Assembly: GCA_017408185.1 (NCBI GenBank)
Contig: JAFQVE010000578.1
Span: forward strand, 1 to 14,734
Length of the DNA: 14,734 nucleotides
Source of the DNA: Oscillospiraceae bacterium
Lineage (GTDB): Bacteria > Bacillota_A > Clostridia > Oscillospirales > JAAYXM01
Direction: 5' to 3'
Position numbers and translations under genes: made by a program. This document shows positions 8,001-14,571 of this stretch, piece by piece (the stretch's first letter is position 1; the number at the start of each line of letters is the position of its first letter). The notes beneath the pieces were generated by a model. That model was not told the DNA's origin. It made no database searches and saw nothing but the letters and a program-made list of their open reading frames with translations.

Positions 8001-11000
8001 AGGCTGTGGATCGCATCGTAAACGGAAAGAACGAGCAGGCGAAGCAGGGTGCAAGCAAGTTTAAGCAGATTCTCGACTCCATTATTGCGAAGCTCAATTC
8101 CGTTCTTGAAAGTCTCGGTTTGAAGAAACGAGCGGAACTGAACGAGCTTGTGAAGCTACGCGACTTGTTTGAAACTGCATTTGCGGAGGCGGTTGCGAAG
8201 AACAAGGAGATTGCGGCACAGCAGACAACGGCGCAAAAAAACACCTCAGGAGAGGTGAAGCATTCAATACGGCATGGATTTGCTGCGGAAATTGATGCGT
8301 GGGACGGAAAAAGTAAAGTAACGTTCGATGTGGGAACTACTTCAAAGGCGCTGAAGAGTATAGGAATTAAAAATCGTCGAATCGTATGGCACGGCGGGAA
8401 AATATCCGAGATATTGAGAAAACACGAAAACATGAGTAAGGAGATAATAAAACAGGTTCCCGAAATGCTTGAGGAACCGATCGTCGTGTTGAAGTCGCAA
8501 AATTCGGATAGTCGAATAACTGTATTCGGAGAAGTGACAGATATAAAAGGAAACCCTGTTTTAGCCGTGCTTGAGCTTGAACCGACGGCAGGAAACGGTC
8601 GGCTTTTAAATTTAAATATAGTTGCCAGTGCGTATGGGAAAGACAGTAATCCTGCAGGGTTTATAAAAAATAGTGAGTTGTTATATCTCGATGCAAATAA
8701 AAATAGAACCAAAAGTTGGTTGCAGAGCGTCGGGCTCCAATTGCCCTCGGATACAACTACTTTAGGTTCTATAGGTACTATAACATATATTGATGGAAAA
8801 GTCAATATAAAAGGTGTACCATATGAACAGTATATGCAAGGCGTTGAGAATAATGCCGGCAAATCTTCCCAGAAGAGGAACGCCGACAGTAGAGGACACG
8901 AACTGACAGCGGAGCAAAAAAACACCGACCTTTCGGGCGGTGACGTAAAGTCTTCGCTGAAAAACAAGAACTTAACTATAAACAGTCGTATACCTTACAC
9001 TTCTCTTGGTGGGTATATCGCGGTTGCGAAAGGTGACAGTGTTGCGCTTGAGAACCTTGAGTCAGCGGTGAAGACAGTCACGAGAGGGACATACACAAAT
9101 GATGCAACGGGATATAGCGCAAAAATCACGAGTGATACGATAAGCAAAGCGATTAGACCGGCGCGGATAAACGGCACAGAGTTTACAGAAGAGCATATCC
9201 GAAATCTGAACGCAATGATAAAATTGCCCGAGCTGTTCAAGGCAGCTGTCTATGTAGACTCGAAACCGGAACAGAAACCGAAAAACCAAAACAAAGCTAA
9301 TAAGGAATATCATCATTTTGTTGCGCCAGTTCTTATCGGCAACGACACCTATCGTGCGTTGATAACGGCTCGTGAAAAGATTAATTCCAACACACTGTAT
9401 GTTCTTCAGGTTGAGGTTTTGCCCATGCAAAAAAGGCACACTCTCTCGACAGCACAGCAAAAAGCTGGTGGCTCTCGGTTGTTGAGTGTACCTTCTGACG
9501 TAAGTATACCAGATCTTGTCAACGGTGTCAAGATACATAATTACGACACAGGCATTACTGATATATATTCAGGCAAGGACATCAAGTTCTCTCTTAAAGG
9601 AACGAAAGCCACAACCTCAACCGAAGAGAAATTAAACGGAAGAGCTAAACATTCCATCAAAGACTCCGAGGGTCGCACACTTTCCGAAGGTCAGCAGGAA
9701 TATTTCAAAGACTCAAAGGTCAGGGACGAGAACGGAAACCTCAAAGTGGTGTATCACGGAACATCCAAAGGTGGCTTTACTTGGTTTGACACATATGCAT
9801 ACTATTCCAAGTTCGGTTTGTTTGGAAACGGAGCATACTTCACCGAAAACAAAGGCATCGCTGAAGAATACACCAAGAAGGGAAGAGGGAATAATCCGCA
9901 AGTGTACTCGGTGTATTTGAACATTTCCAATCCCATTGATATGGATGAAAAAGCCGACATTGATGCATGGAACGAAGCAATCCGAAAGTCAGGAGAAGAG
10001 ATTGAGTTGTTGCAGGGCGAAAAGACGAATGAACAAGCCTTCAAAAGCATAGTGGAAGACCTTGAATATCTTGAGGTGTATTCTTACGATGCGGCTGAAA
10101 TTGTTCGGAACATCTTTGAGTCTATGGGGTATAACGGAATCACACATATGGGTGGCGGCAGAGTCAACACCAACGGGGAGAAACATCGGGTATGGATAGC
10201 TTTTGAACCTGAACAAATCAAGAATATAGACAACGCCAATCCTACGGCAGATCCCGACATCCGCTTCTCTCTCCGCAATCAGAACGAAGTGTCCTTGCAG
10301 ACAATGACGAATGTGAGAAAAGCGATATCCGACAACGACGTTACTGCATTGGCTAAGTATGCCGAAAAGGGAGTAATAAGCACCGAATATTACAATCAGT
10401 TGGTTGAAAAGTACGGAGCTATTCCCAAAGGCGAAAATCCTCACAGAGACGTTGTAGTGCCGCAAAGAACGGAGAAAAACAAAAAGGTATCTCAGACTGT
10501 CCGAACAATTCTTGAGGCGAAGGCAACGCCTGACGAAGCTGTACCGACCATTGAAAAGATGGTCGAGGACGGTGTATTCTCTTATGATGTTTACACGGAT
10601 AAAGAAGCAATCGCCGATGCAGAGAAAAAGCTCCGGGATGAAGGCTGGGCTGAAAGCTTCAGCAAATGGCTTAATGCGGTAAACAAAGGCAAGGTTACGA
10701 AGAAAACAACCGTTACGGGATGGGCGTTATACAACAATGCTGCAAACATAGCAGCGACTACCACATCGGAAACGGAGCGAAGAGAAGCAGTTCAGACTTC
10801 GCTTACGATTTTAGACGCTATGGTAAAGCATCAGCGGAGCGCGGCGCAAGCTCTGCAGGCGACACGAGTCCTTAAAAAGCTTTCACCGGAAACACAGCTA
10901 TACGGGGTGCAGAAAAGCGTGCAGGCTCTGCAGAAGGAACTTGAGGAAAAATACGGAGACAAAGCACCTGACCTTAAAATTGACGAAGACCTTGCTGAAC

Positions 11001-13261
11001 AGTTCCTCAATGCAAAAACAGAAGAGGAAAGAACGGCGGCAAAGACGGAAATCTACAAAGACATCGGAAAACAAATGCCTTCGCGGTTTGCCGACAAGTG
11101 GAATGCTTGGAGATACCTTGCAATGCTTGGCAATGTGAGAACACACGTCAGAAATGTTGGCGGCAACGCAGGCTTCGCTCCTGTTGTTGTTCTCGGGAAG
11201 GATCTGGCCGCCACGGCAATCGAGTCTGTGGTTTATCTCTTGTCAGGCAAAAAGACTGCAAGAAGCAAGGCTTTTGTGGGCGTAAGCAAGGCTGACAGAG
11301 CGCTCTTGGCAGCGGCGTGGGAAGATTATGCAAACGTTGCCGATGTGATTTCTAACGGTGGCAAGTACAGTGACTTCGCGATGGCGAATAAGGCGATTGA
11401 AGAAGGCAGGCAGATATTTAAGACTAAACCATTGGAGTGGGCGAGAAAAAAGAACAGCGAGCTTCTTGAAATGGAAGATGTGTGGTTTTCCAAACCTCAC
11501 TATGCTTATGCTTTAGCTCAGTATTGCAAGGCGAACAAGATTACGGCAGAACAGCTGAAGCGTGGCAAGGCTTTAGGTGCGGCAAGGGAATACGCAATAA
11601 AGGAAGCGCAGAAAGCTACATATCGTGATACTAACATTTTTTCTCAATTGGTCAGTGAGCTTGGGCGAGTTGACAAGAACGAGGAAAATCTTGCAAAAAA
11701 GGCTTTAAGCACTGTTGCTGTGGGCATACTTCCGTTCCGCAAGACTCCCGCAAATATCTTGGTAAGAGGCGTTGAATACAGTCCGTTAGGTTTACTTAAG
11801 GGAATAACTTGGGATCTCTACCGAGTAAGCAAAGGGGAAATAACGTCAGCTGAAGCGATTGATAATATTTCTGCTGGATTAACCGGAACAGGACTCTTGC
11901 TTCTTGGGTTGCACTTTGCGAAACAGGGGCTTATCAGAGGGCGCGGCGAGGATGACGAAGAGAAAGAGTTCAAAGAGTTAATGGGGCATCAGGCGTATGC
12001 TCTTGAGCTTCCGAACGGCACATCGGTCACATTAGACTGGCTTGCACCTGAAGCTCTTCCGTTCTTCGTCGGCGTAAACATTTGGGAAGCGACAAAAGGT
12101 AAGAAGGAAGAGGTGAACGTCTCAACCATACTTCAGGTTGTAAGCGGCATAACCGAGCCGATGCTTGAAATGTCCTGCTTACAGAGCCTGAACGACGTAT
12201 TTGAAAGCGTTGGGTACGCTTCATCAAATGATATGTCGGGATTAGTTTCTGCTCTGTCAAGCGCAGCAACGAGCTATCTTATGCAAGGTCTTCCGACCAT
12301 TTTCGGTCAAGCGGAACGCACGGGCGAGGAAACCCGAATGACTACCTACACGGAGAAGAATGCTTTCCTCACAAGAGATATGCAATATACTCTCGGCAAA
12401 GCAAGCGCAAAGATTCCGTTTTGGGATTACCACCAAATTCCGTATATTGATGCGTGGGGAAGAAAGGAAGCCTCGGGAAATGCTCTCAAGAGAGGGCTGA
12501 ACAACTTCCTTAACCCTGCATATACGTCTACCATCGAGACAAGCTCAATGGAAAAGGAACTGCTGAGACTCTACGAGAAAACGGGAGAAGGCGGAGTGTT
12601 CCCGGAGAGAGCGGACAAGTATTTCACGGTAGACGGAAAACGCAAGGACCTTACGGCGGAAGAATATGTGAAGTATGCGACTCTGAAGGGAACAAAGTCT
12701 TATGAGTTGGTTTCCGACTTGGTGAAGAGCAAGACGTACAAAAGCCTTTCGGATGAAGAAAAGGCGGAAGCTGTCCGCAAGGCATACGACTATGCAAACC
12801 AAAAAGCTAAGAAAGCCATAGCGAACTACAAGCCTGAAACTTGGGTTACACACGCGGATAAGTTTGGGGACAATGTCAGCAACTTCATCTCGTTCAGAAC
12901 CGAGGTGGGAAGTAAACGAGATGATAACGGCGGTAAGATTTCCAAGCAAGAGGTCGTAGACATCGCTCTTGGTATGGCACAAAGCGACTCCGAGCTTTGG
13001 AATATGTATTTGTCTGAGTACAACTCCAAAGCAGATGTTCATCTGCACGAGTTTGGCATTGAAGGTGAGGATTATATGACCGTCATCAAAAAACTCGATG
13101 TGGTTGATCAACCGAACAAAAGCGGAAAGCTCGGTACATACACCAATGATGAAATCGCGGCGGCTATCTCAATGGTAAGAGGATTGGATAGCAACGAAAG
13201 AGCGGAACTTTGGCAGTCGATGACCGGCTCAACATCAACAAAAAATAATCCGTGGCGATAA
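5084..13261 (+). CDS. Giant phage polyvalent protein: metallopeptidase, MuF_C, LPD3, ART and LPD38-like domains
   Basis: A 2725-residue multidomain protein, probably a virion protein ejected with the DNA and carrying effectors. In order: the RSDYLLK motif twice (3-9, 27-33); a charged coiled coil (about 100-165); hydrophobic Ala/Gly-rich helices (about 230-445) that could insert in membrane; a low-complexity linker (450-525); a zinc-peptidase-like domain with HEVSH (591-595) and possible third ligand E655; a second peptidase-like domain with HEIAMH (897-902) and EE (953-954); a MuF_C-like module (about 1064-1250); an LPD3-like module (about 1297-1450); an ADP-ribosyltransferase-like module (about 1527-1724) with H1558 in YHGT, Y1585 in GAYFTE and FEPEQIK (1707-1713). 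A long helical C-terminus (about 1730-2725) has WRYLAMLGNVRTHVRN..GN and YLMQGLPTIFGQAER blocks typical of LPD38. Motifs are seen; domain names are from memory; ejection is inferred. It ends 8 nt before a strong terminator. Confidence 0.85.
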   Translation: MARSDYLLKEHRAKNNRNETKKAGTRRSDYLLKNPLSEDGRKEAQKEHRALEGGRKVDIISAKAREDAVRKLRNDFAFAKDFTENFGARAAARDDARYSNYDAATAELNIDSAKEKELSLQRELNKARRSSDMSKRTRLNEELAEARKLTERLEREREEYSDYERRSLIRQGYREPTFSDYLRAPMKGYEQMKLGTEKFKEMSGLGGNAEAYEEKLNGEKYRYVPRNDFEGAVLEGLSQIGTMGYVTLNPRTLAGATAAGGAAALAGQAGPQVVAPEEIVTVPAAAITGATAAGATVMYEAEAGLAYDEMIKNGVSPNTARNIAVGVGTVNALIESAQIDELIDITKVLLRNKGTKSFGLKMAETLTKAGVSITGNTLEEVAQEGSTIAGAQIANKVDKGEWAYTGEEVAERLGDTAKSAAMSFGMLTAPSVAVNVGMNAIDARKNTVASGADLRYNEGNERGVVNGREDETGNGTGDRRVRTVDLSKLEQPEAQYGGSSLSRKGNYRTTVPRITDISDKRITETDIVEPAEGSVGQYAKIQADEYNVPCHIVSDEAFAREGIGYDAYSRGGQVYIRESADDSKRDAYIPHEVSHVMKQTGYAPYMEFVGDLPEKVNMSSQNTSELIEKVAKHRKLENIELTSLTQEQTVDFWDEFNAMVYGTIQKAKAQGNNYEWYLGEVLHDLDGYVAGMDSLHNDFKAHNKKNAPAPVVRSAPFNVMSNEAVDARRTREAGIRSYYGFGEHGARTFADVMDSMPVDSLATRAFSAAYEAGRTNLSPKLAELKTDVQIKAFEAGLKDHNAETKSKEENVKNVVSHGDKAGFDGNGKPSDVTETEIEIVDKLYKAMGVKGSLADGLLGNAELKTNIGISPIARDFQREAEIDGEKRKVSIVYHAAHEIAMHRLMELAPKEGQAFINALYRYMGVDNVKSLAEAKREAYAAQGVEISLSEAMEEVAANQILALYNWDEAKFAEAVDRIVNGKNEQAKQGASKFKQILDSIIAKLNSVLESLGLKKRAELNELVKLRDLFETAFAEAVAKNKEIAAQQTTAQKNTSGEVKHSIRHGFAAEIDAWDGKSKVTFDVGTTSKALKSIGIKNRRIVWHGGKISEILRKHENMSKEIIKQVPEMLEEPIVVLKSQNSDSRITVFGEVTDIKGNPVLAVLELEPTAGNGRLLNLNIVASAYGKDSNPAGFIKNSELLYLDANKNRTKSWLQSVGLQLPSDTTTLGSIGTITYIDGKVNIKGVPYEQYMQGVENNAGKSSQKRNADSRGHELTAEQKNTDLSGGDVKSSLKNKNLTINSRIPYTSLGGYIAVAKGDSVALENLESAVKTVTRGTYTNDATGYSAKITSDTISKAIRPARINGTEFTEEHIRNLNAMIKLPELFKAAVYVDSKPEQKPKNQNKANKEYHHFVAPVLIGNDTYRALITAREKINSNTLYVLQVEVLPMQKRHTLSTAQQKAGGSRLLSVPSDVSIPDLVNGVKIHNYDTGITDIYSGKDIKFSLKGTKATTSTEEKLNGRAKHSIKDSEGRTLSEGQQEYFKDSKVRDENGNLKVVYHGTSKGGFTWFDTYAYYSKFGLFGNGAYFTENKGIAEEYTKKGRGNNPQVYSVYLNISNPIDMDEKADIDAWNEAIRKSGEEIELLQGEKTNEQAFKSIVEDLEYLEVYSYDAAEIVRNIFESMGYNGITHMGGGRVNTNGEKHRVWIAFEPEQIKNIDNANPTADPDIRFSLRNQNEVSLQTMTNVRKAISDNDVTALAKYAEKGVISTEYYNQLVEKYGAIPKGENPHRDVVVPQRTEKNKKVSQTVRTILEAKATPDEAVPTIEKMVEDGVFSYDVYTDKEAIADAEKKLRDEGWAESFSKWLNAVNKGKVTKKTTVTGWALYNNAANIAATTTSETERREAVQTSLTILDAMVKHQRSAAQALQATRVLKKLSPETQLYGVQKSVQALQKELEEKYGDKAPDLKIDEDLAEQFLNAKTEEERTAAKTEIYKDIGKQMPSRFADKWNAWRYLAMLGNVRTHVRNVGGNAGFAPVVVLGKDLAATAIESVVYLLSGKKTARSKAFVGVSKADRALLAAAWEDYANVADVISNGGKYSDFAMANKAIEEGRQIFKTKPLEWARKKNSELLEMEDVWFSKPHYAYALAQYCKANKITAEQLKRGKALGAAREYAIKEAQKATYRDTNIFSQLVSELGRVDKNEENLAKKALSTVAVGILPFRKTPANILVRGVEYSPLGLLKGITWDLYRVSKGEITSAEAIDNISAGLTGTGLLLLGLHFAKQGLIRGRGEDDEEKEFKELMGHQAYALELPNGTSVTLDWLAPEALPFFVGVNIWEATKGKKEEVNVSTILQVVSGITEPMLEMSCLQSLNDVFESVGYASSNDMSGLVSALSSAATSYLMQGLPTIFGQAERTGEETRMTTYTEKNAFLTRDMQYTLGKASAKIPFWDYHQIPYIDAWGRKEASGNALKRGLNNFLNPAYTSTIETSSMEKELLRLYEKTGEGGVFPERADKYFTVDGKRKDLTAEEYVKYATLKGTKSYELVSDLVKSKTYKSLSDEEKAEAVRKAYDYANQKAKKAIANYKPETWVTHADKFGDNVSNFISFRTEVGSKRDDNGGKISKQEVVDIALGMAQSDSELWNMYLSEYNSKADVHLHEFGIEGEDYMTVIKKLDVVDQPNKSGKLGTYTNDEIAAAISMVRGLDSNERAELWQSMTGSTSTKNNPWR
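5089..5176 (+). repeat. 16-nt direct repeat coding for RSDYLL
   Basis: AAGATCTGATTATCTG occurs perfectly at 5089-5104 and 5161-5176, 72 nt (24 codons) apart and in the same frame, giving RSDYLLK at residues 3-9 and 27-33. A looser relative (SDYLR) occurs near residue 178. The duplication at the extreme N-terminus suggests a short functional tag, possibly for virion packaging, but that is inference. Confidence 0.75.
6426..6454 (+). promoter_or_regulatory. Promoter-like sequence inside the giant gene
   Basis: TATAAT (6449-6454) is a perfect -10 hexamer, and TTGCGT (6426-6431) is a weak -35 (3 of 6 matches) at the ideal 17-nt spacing. It lies 26 nt before the start of a nested out-of-frame ORF that has its own ribosome binding site. 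TATAAT in the main frame simply encodes Tyr-Asn, so chance is possible. The combination of promoter, ribosome binding site and ORF is what makes it notable. Confidence 0.4.
6480..6626 (+). CDS. Nested 48-residue ORF in the +1 frame of the giant gene
   Basis: An ATG at 6480 opens a 48-codon frame ending in TAA (6624-6626), shifted +1 from the giant gene. The site AAAGGGG (6465-6471) is 8 nt upstream, and a TATAAT box lies further up. The product is acidic at the start (MDEKMKQEMEQEIEEF), then AQSIYQNSNSPKRNMEEARF, then LARAIIEQLYLG. It reads as two amphipathic helices around a polar turn, like many small phage or mobile-element proteins of Clostridia. The overlapping main-frame peptide (residues 466-514) is by contrast low-complexity and Gly/Arg/Asn-rich, between domains. 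Either this is an overlapping gene, or a fragment carrying a small gene was inserted and is now read through in another frame. Expression is not shown; I recognise no family. Confidence 0.45.
   Translation: MDEKMKQEMEQEIEEFAQSIYQNSNSPKRNMEEARFLARAIIEQLYLG
8233..8926 (+). repeat. 13-nt direct repeats flanking the MuF_C-like module
   Basis: GCAAAAAAACACC is found at 8233-8245 and 8914-8926, in the same frame (QKNT in the protein), just before the KHSIR and KSSLK linkers. The two linkers align further: A(x)QKNT, then S-G, then VK-x-S-I/L-R/K. The stretch between them codes for the MuF_C-like module and is AT-richer than its upstream flank. This fits duplication of a linker by insertion or recombination of a domain cassette. 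Confidence 0.6.
8258..10276 (+). other. Recurrent K/R-x-S-L/I-K/R linker motifs between effector modules
   Basis: Five short basic motifs occur at residues 1059-1063 (KHSIR), 1289-1293 (KSSLK), 1501-1505 (KFSLK), 1522-1526 (KHSIK) and 1727-1731 (RFSLR), at 8258-8272, 8948-8962, 9584-9598, 9647-9661 and 10262-10276. They bracket the MuF_C-like, LPD3-like and ART-like modules. Two are preceded by Asp-Ile (DIKFSLK, DIRFSLR). Such '(D)I-R-F-S-L' ends are familiar from other polyvalent proteins. They may be protease sites or hinge tags; the function is inferred. Confidence 0.6.
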
Positions 13262-13269
13262 AAAAAGAG

Positions 13270-13300
13270 AAGGACGAGCGGGAACGCTCGTCCTTTGTTC
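13270..13300 (+). terminator. Strong bidirectional terminator between giant gene and toxin gene
   Basis: AAGGACGAGCG (13270-13280) pairs perfectly with CGCTCGTCCTT (13285-13295) around a GGAA loop. On the plus strand it is followed by TGTTC, a short T tract. On the minus strand the run of six A at 13261-13266 becomes the T tract. It therefore ends the late phage operon and also the convergent toxin gene, whose stop codon is at its edge. Confidence 0.88.
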
Positions 13301-13767
13301 TACGTATGCTTCATTCTCGATCTGCAAACACAAGTGTCATTATCTCCGTGTTCAACATCGTACCATAGAATATAAAAAGTTGAATCAATGATATATCCAT
13401 AGAGTCTGTGTGTCCCCGATATTCGGAGAGAGTATACTGAACCTGACTCTACACGAAGCTCAAACAACCGTTTCCGTGCTCGAGCTGTTAATTCGTCCTC
13501 TTCAATGGAATGATTTTGTTTTTGGCTCACGACAAAAATATCTGCCCACGTTCTGGTTTCCATGCTTTTTAGGTACGGGAGAATTTCTGTCCATATCGCA
13601 CGTCCTACGCGCTCTTCAGCAAGAGCCCATACTTCGGTATCGCACGAATTAAAACACCACGATGGCTTCTTGTCATAAAAACTGTCAGGGTTTTCTTTCC
13701 TGTACACACTTCGCGATGTTGGTAGCGCAACAGTTTTAGGAACTTTCTTCTTTTTAGAGGCTGCCAT
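13300..13767 (-). CDS. Toxin-like protein paired with Panacea antitoxin
   Basis: A 155-residue protein starting MAASKKKKVPKTVALPTSRS. I chose this ATG (13767-13765) rather than a longer 195-residue frame, because the longer start lies deep in the upstream gene and its extra residues look non-coding. The middle holds KPSWCFNSCD, then WTEILPYLKSMETRTWADI and KQNHSI (H86). The C-terminus has YSLRISGTHRLYGY (R115, H120, R121), FYILWYDVEH (W135, D137, H140) and a final KHT. The pattern LRxSGxxRLxG...FYxLWxDxEH....KxHT is one I know from small proteins encoded beside antitoxin genes, possibly RelE/BECR-like RNases. Toxin action is inferred from the partner. It overlaps the antitoxin gene by 14 nt and reads into the shared terminator. 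Confidence 0.7.
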   Translation of the reverse strand: MAASKKKKVPKTVALPTSRSVYRKENPDSFYDKKPSWCFNSCDTEVWALAEERVGRAIWTEILPYLKSMETRTWADIFVVSQKQNHSIEEDELTARARKRLFELRVESGSVYSLRISGTHRLYGYIIDSTFYILWYDVEHGDNDTCVCRSRMKHT

Positions 13768-14185
13768 AGTAAATTGCCATGCTTTCCTTTGTGATAACCC
13801 TGTCACTGCCCATTCCGTCAGGAAGCCCTTCTCTTGTTTCTTTCCACGGGTCTTCCATATGGGTAAGGCGACTAAGCCACTGAGCATCGTGCGCTCCGTA
13901 ATATTCCAAAACCGAGTCTATTGTGTTTTTCTGTTCATCCGTAAGATTTCTGACGTTACCCGGTTCATCATCGGAAGAAACAGAGAATTTCCCTTGTGTA
14001 TTGGCAAACAACTCCTTGCACACCGGTCCATTTGCCCACGCGCGAAATTCCTCGTCAAATAATGGCTCGTCATCCCACACCAGCGCCCACGCTTGGCTAT
14101 AGTAGCACAGCTTTTGAAGCTTCATGGTAGACATTTCCCCTTGTTTTTCAAGTATATACTTTGCAACATCAAACACATTTGCCAT
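13754..14185 (-). CDS. Panacea-domain (DUF4065, SocA/GepA-like) antitoxin
   Basis: A 143-residue protein with the Panacea signature: KYILEKQGEMSTMKLQKLCY, then YSQAWALVWDDEPLFDEEF, then RAWANGPVCKELF (GPV at 53-55). The remaining part is helical (LTDEQKNTIDSVLEYYGAHD, then AQWLSRLTHMEDPWKETREG) and matches the usual C-terminal half of the family, including the L-S-x-x-T-H-x-E-x-P-W motif. Panacea domains are known as antitoxins that neutralise many unrelated toxins; SocA of Caulobacter is a relative. It is the first gene of a two-gene operon, with AAGGAGAGA before the ATG and a consensus promoter further upstream. Its last 14 nt overlap the toxin-like gene, so the two should be coupled and the antitoxin made first. 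Placement after the late operon, on the other strand, suggests an accessory cargo gene. Confidence 0.88.
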   Translation of the reverse strand: MANVFDVAKYILEKQGEMSTMKLQKLCYYSQAWALVWDDEPLFDEEFRAWANGPVCKELFANTQGKFSVSSDDEPGNVRNLTDEQKNTIDSVLEYYGAHDAQWLSRLTHMEDPWKETREGLPDGMGSDRVITKESMAIYYGSL

Positions 14186-14232
14186 TGTTCTCTCTCCTTT
14201 CGATAATATTTAATCTTTCTTCTTGCACCTTT

Positions 14233-14260
14233 ATTATACACTATTTTCTTTTTTTGTCAA
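14233..14260 (-). promoter_or_regulatory. Consensus sigma-70-type promoter of the toxin-antitoxin operon
   Basis: On the minus strand, TTGACA (14260-14255) and TATAAT (14238-14233) are both perfect hexamers with a 16-nt spacer. The antitoxin ATG lies about 48 nt beyond the -10 box, and its ribosome binding site AAGGAGAGA is at about 14200-14192. This is the best promoter in the window and should drive constitutive expression in the lysogen. I see no clear palindromic operator around it. Confidence 0.88.
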
Positions 14261-14262
14261 CC

Positions 14263-14439
14263 CGCAAGATAAGGTAGAGCGGAATGAGGTTCGCTTTATT
14301 TTGTAAGAAGGGAGATTAGGTTTTACAGAAGATTTTAACAACATAACAATAGGCTATTAGAATAAAAAGATCCTTAAAAGTTATGCCTGACCAGTCCATT
14401 ACTATTTTTGTGATAAAAAGGTATTTCGATAAAAAAAAG
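14263..14439. other. AT-rich stretch without a gene
   Basis: This interval upstream of the toxin-antitoxin promoter holds no convincing ORF. The longest candidate, a 29-codon frame from the ATG at about 14383, runs through the terminator hairpin and has no ribosome binding site. GAAGGGAGA at about 14308 resembles a ribosome binding site but no start follows. I see no strong repeat. Confidence 0.5.
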
Positions 14440-14470
14440 AGCCTCGTTCATAACGAACGGGGCTTCTTTT
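14440..14470. terminator. Bidirectional rho-independent terminator
   Basis: AGCCTCGTTC (14440-14449) pairs with GAACGGGGCT (14455-14464), with one T-G wobble, around a five-base loop. A plus-strand T tract (TCTTTT) follows and a run of eight A precedes it, giving a good T tract on the minus strand. It most likely ends the minus-strand gene on the right edge and insulates the toxin-antitoxin operon. Confidence 0.8.
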
Positions 14471-14481
14471 GACGTTTATTT

Positions 14482-14524
14482 GTGTGTATTAAATACAGGC
14501 GAAATCTACACATTTAATACACAC
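14482..14524. repeat. Perfect 13-bp inverted repeat
   Basis: GTGTGTATTAAAT (14482-14494) and ATTTAATACACAC (14512-14524) are perfect reverse complements separated by 17 nt. The stem is AT-rich and has no T tract, so it is a poor terminator. It could be a protein-binding site, recombinase arm or operator. Its function is not known. Confidence 0.65.
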
Positions 14525-14534
14525 TGCTTTTGAA

Positions 14535-14557
14535 AAACCTTGTATTTGCAAGGGTTT
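14535..14557. other. Possible attachment-site core (dyad with short spacer)
   Basis: AAACCTTG and CAAGGGTTT form an imperfect dyad (one bulged G) around TATTTG. Short inverted arms around a 6-8-nt centre are the shape of a tyrosine-recombinase crossover site. Similar CCTTG...CAAGG cores are, to my memory, found near Firmicutes prophage integrases. It sits where a prophage end could be expected, just after the stop of the right-hand gene. The second copy is not in this window, so this is only a candidate. Confidence 0.25.
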
Positions 14558-14571
14558 GCGGGTTCGCGATA

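Noticed and set aside
7972..8967. 331-codon open frame on the minus strand inside the giant gene
   Set aside because: It is rich in Phe, Ser, Leu and Cys, has no ribosome binding site or domain, and lies opposite a recognisable MuF_C-like and peptidase-like coding region; it is a long shadow frame.
13768..13887. Longer start for the toxin-like gene (195 residues from an ATG at 13887)
   Set aside because: The added 40 residues overlap the conserved C-terminal part of the Panacea antitoxin in another frame and look like a shadow; the ATG at 13767 gives the compact 14-nt overlap typical of coupled toxin-antitoxin genes.
13859..14062. 67-codon plus-strand frame opposite the antitoxin gene
   Set aside because: Lies wholly within the recognisable Panacea coding sequence and lacks its own start signals.
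14383..14472. 29-codon plus-strand frame upstream of the second terminator
   Set aside because: No ribosome binding site, and the frame reads through the terminator hairpin itself.
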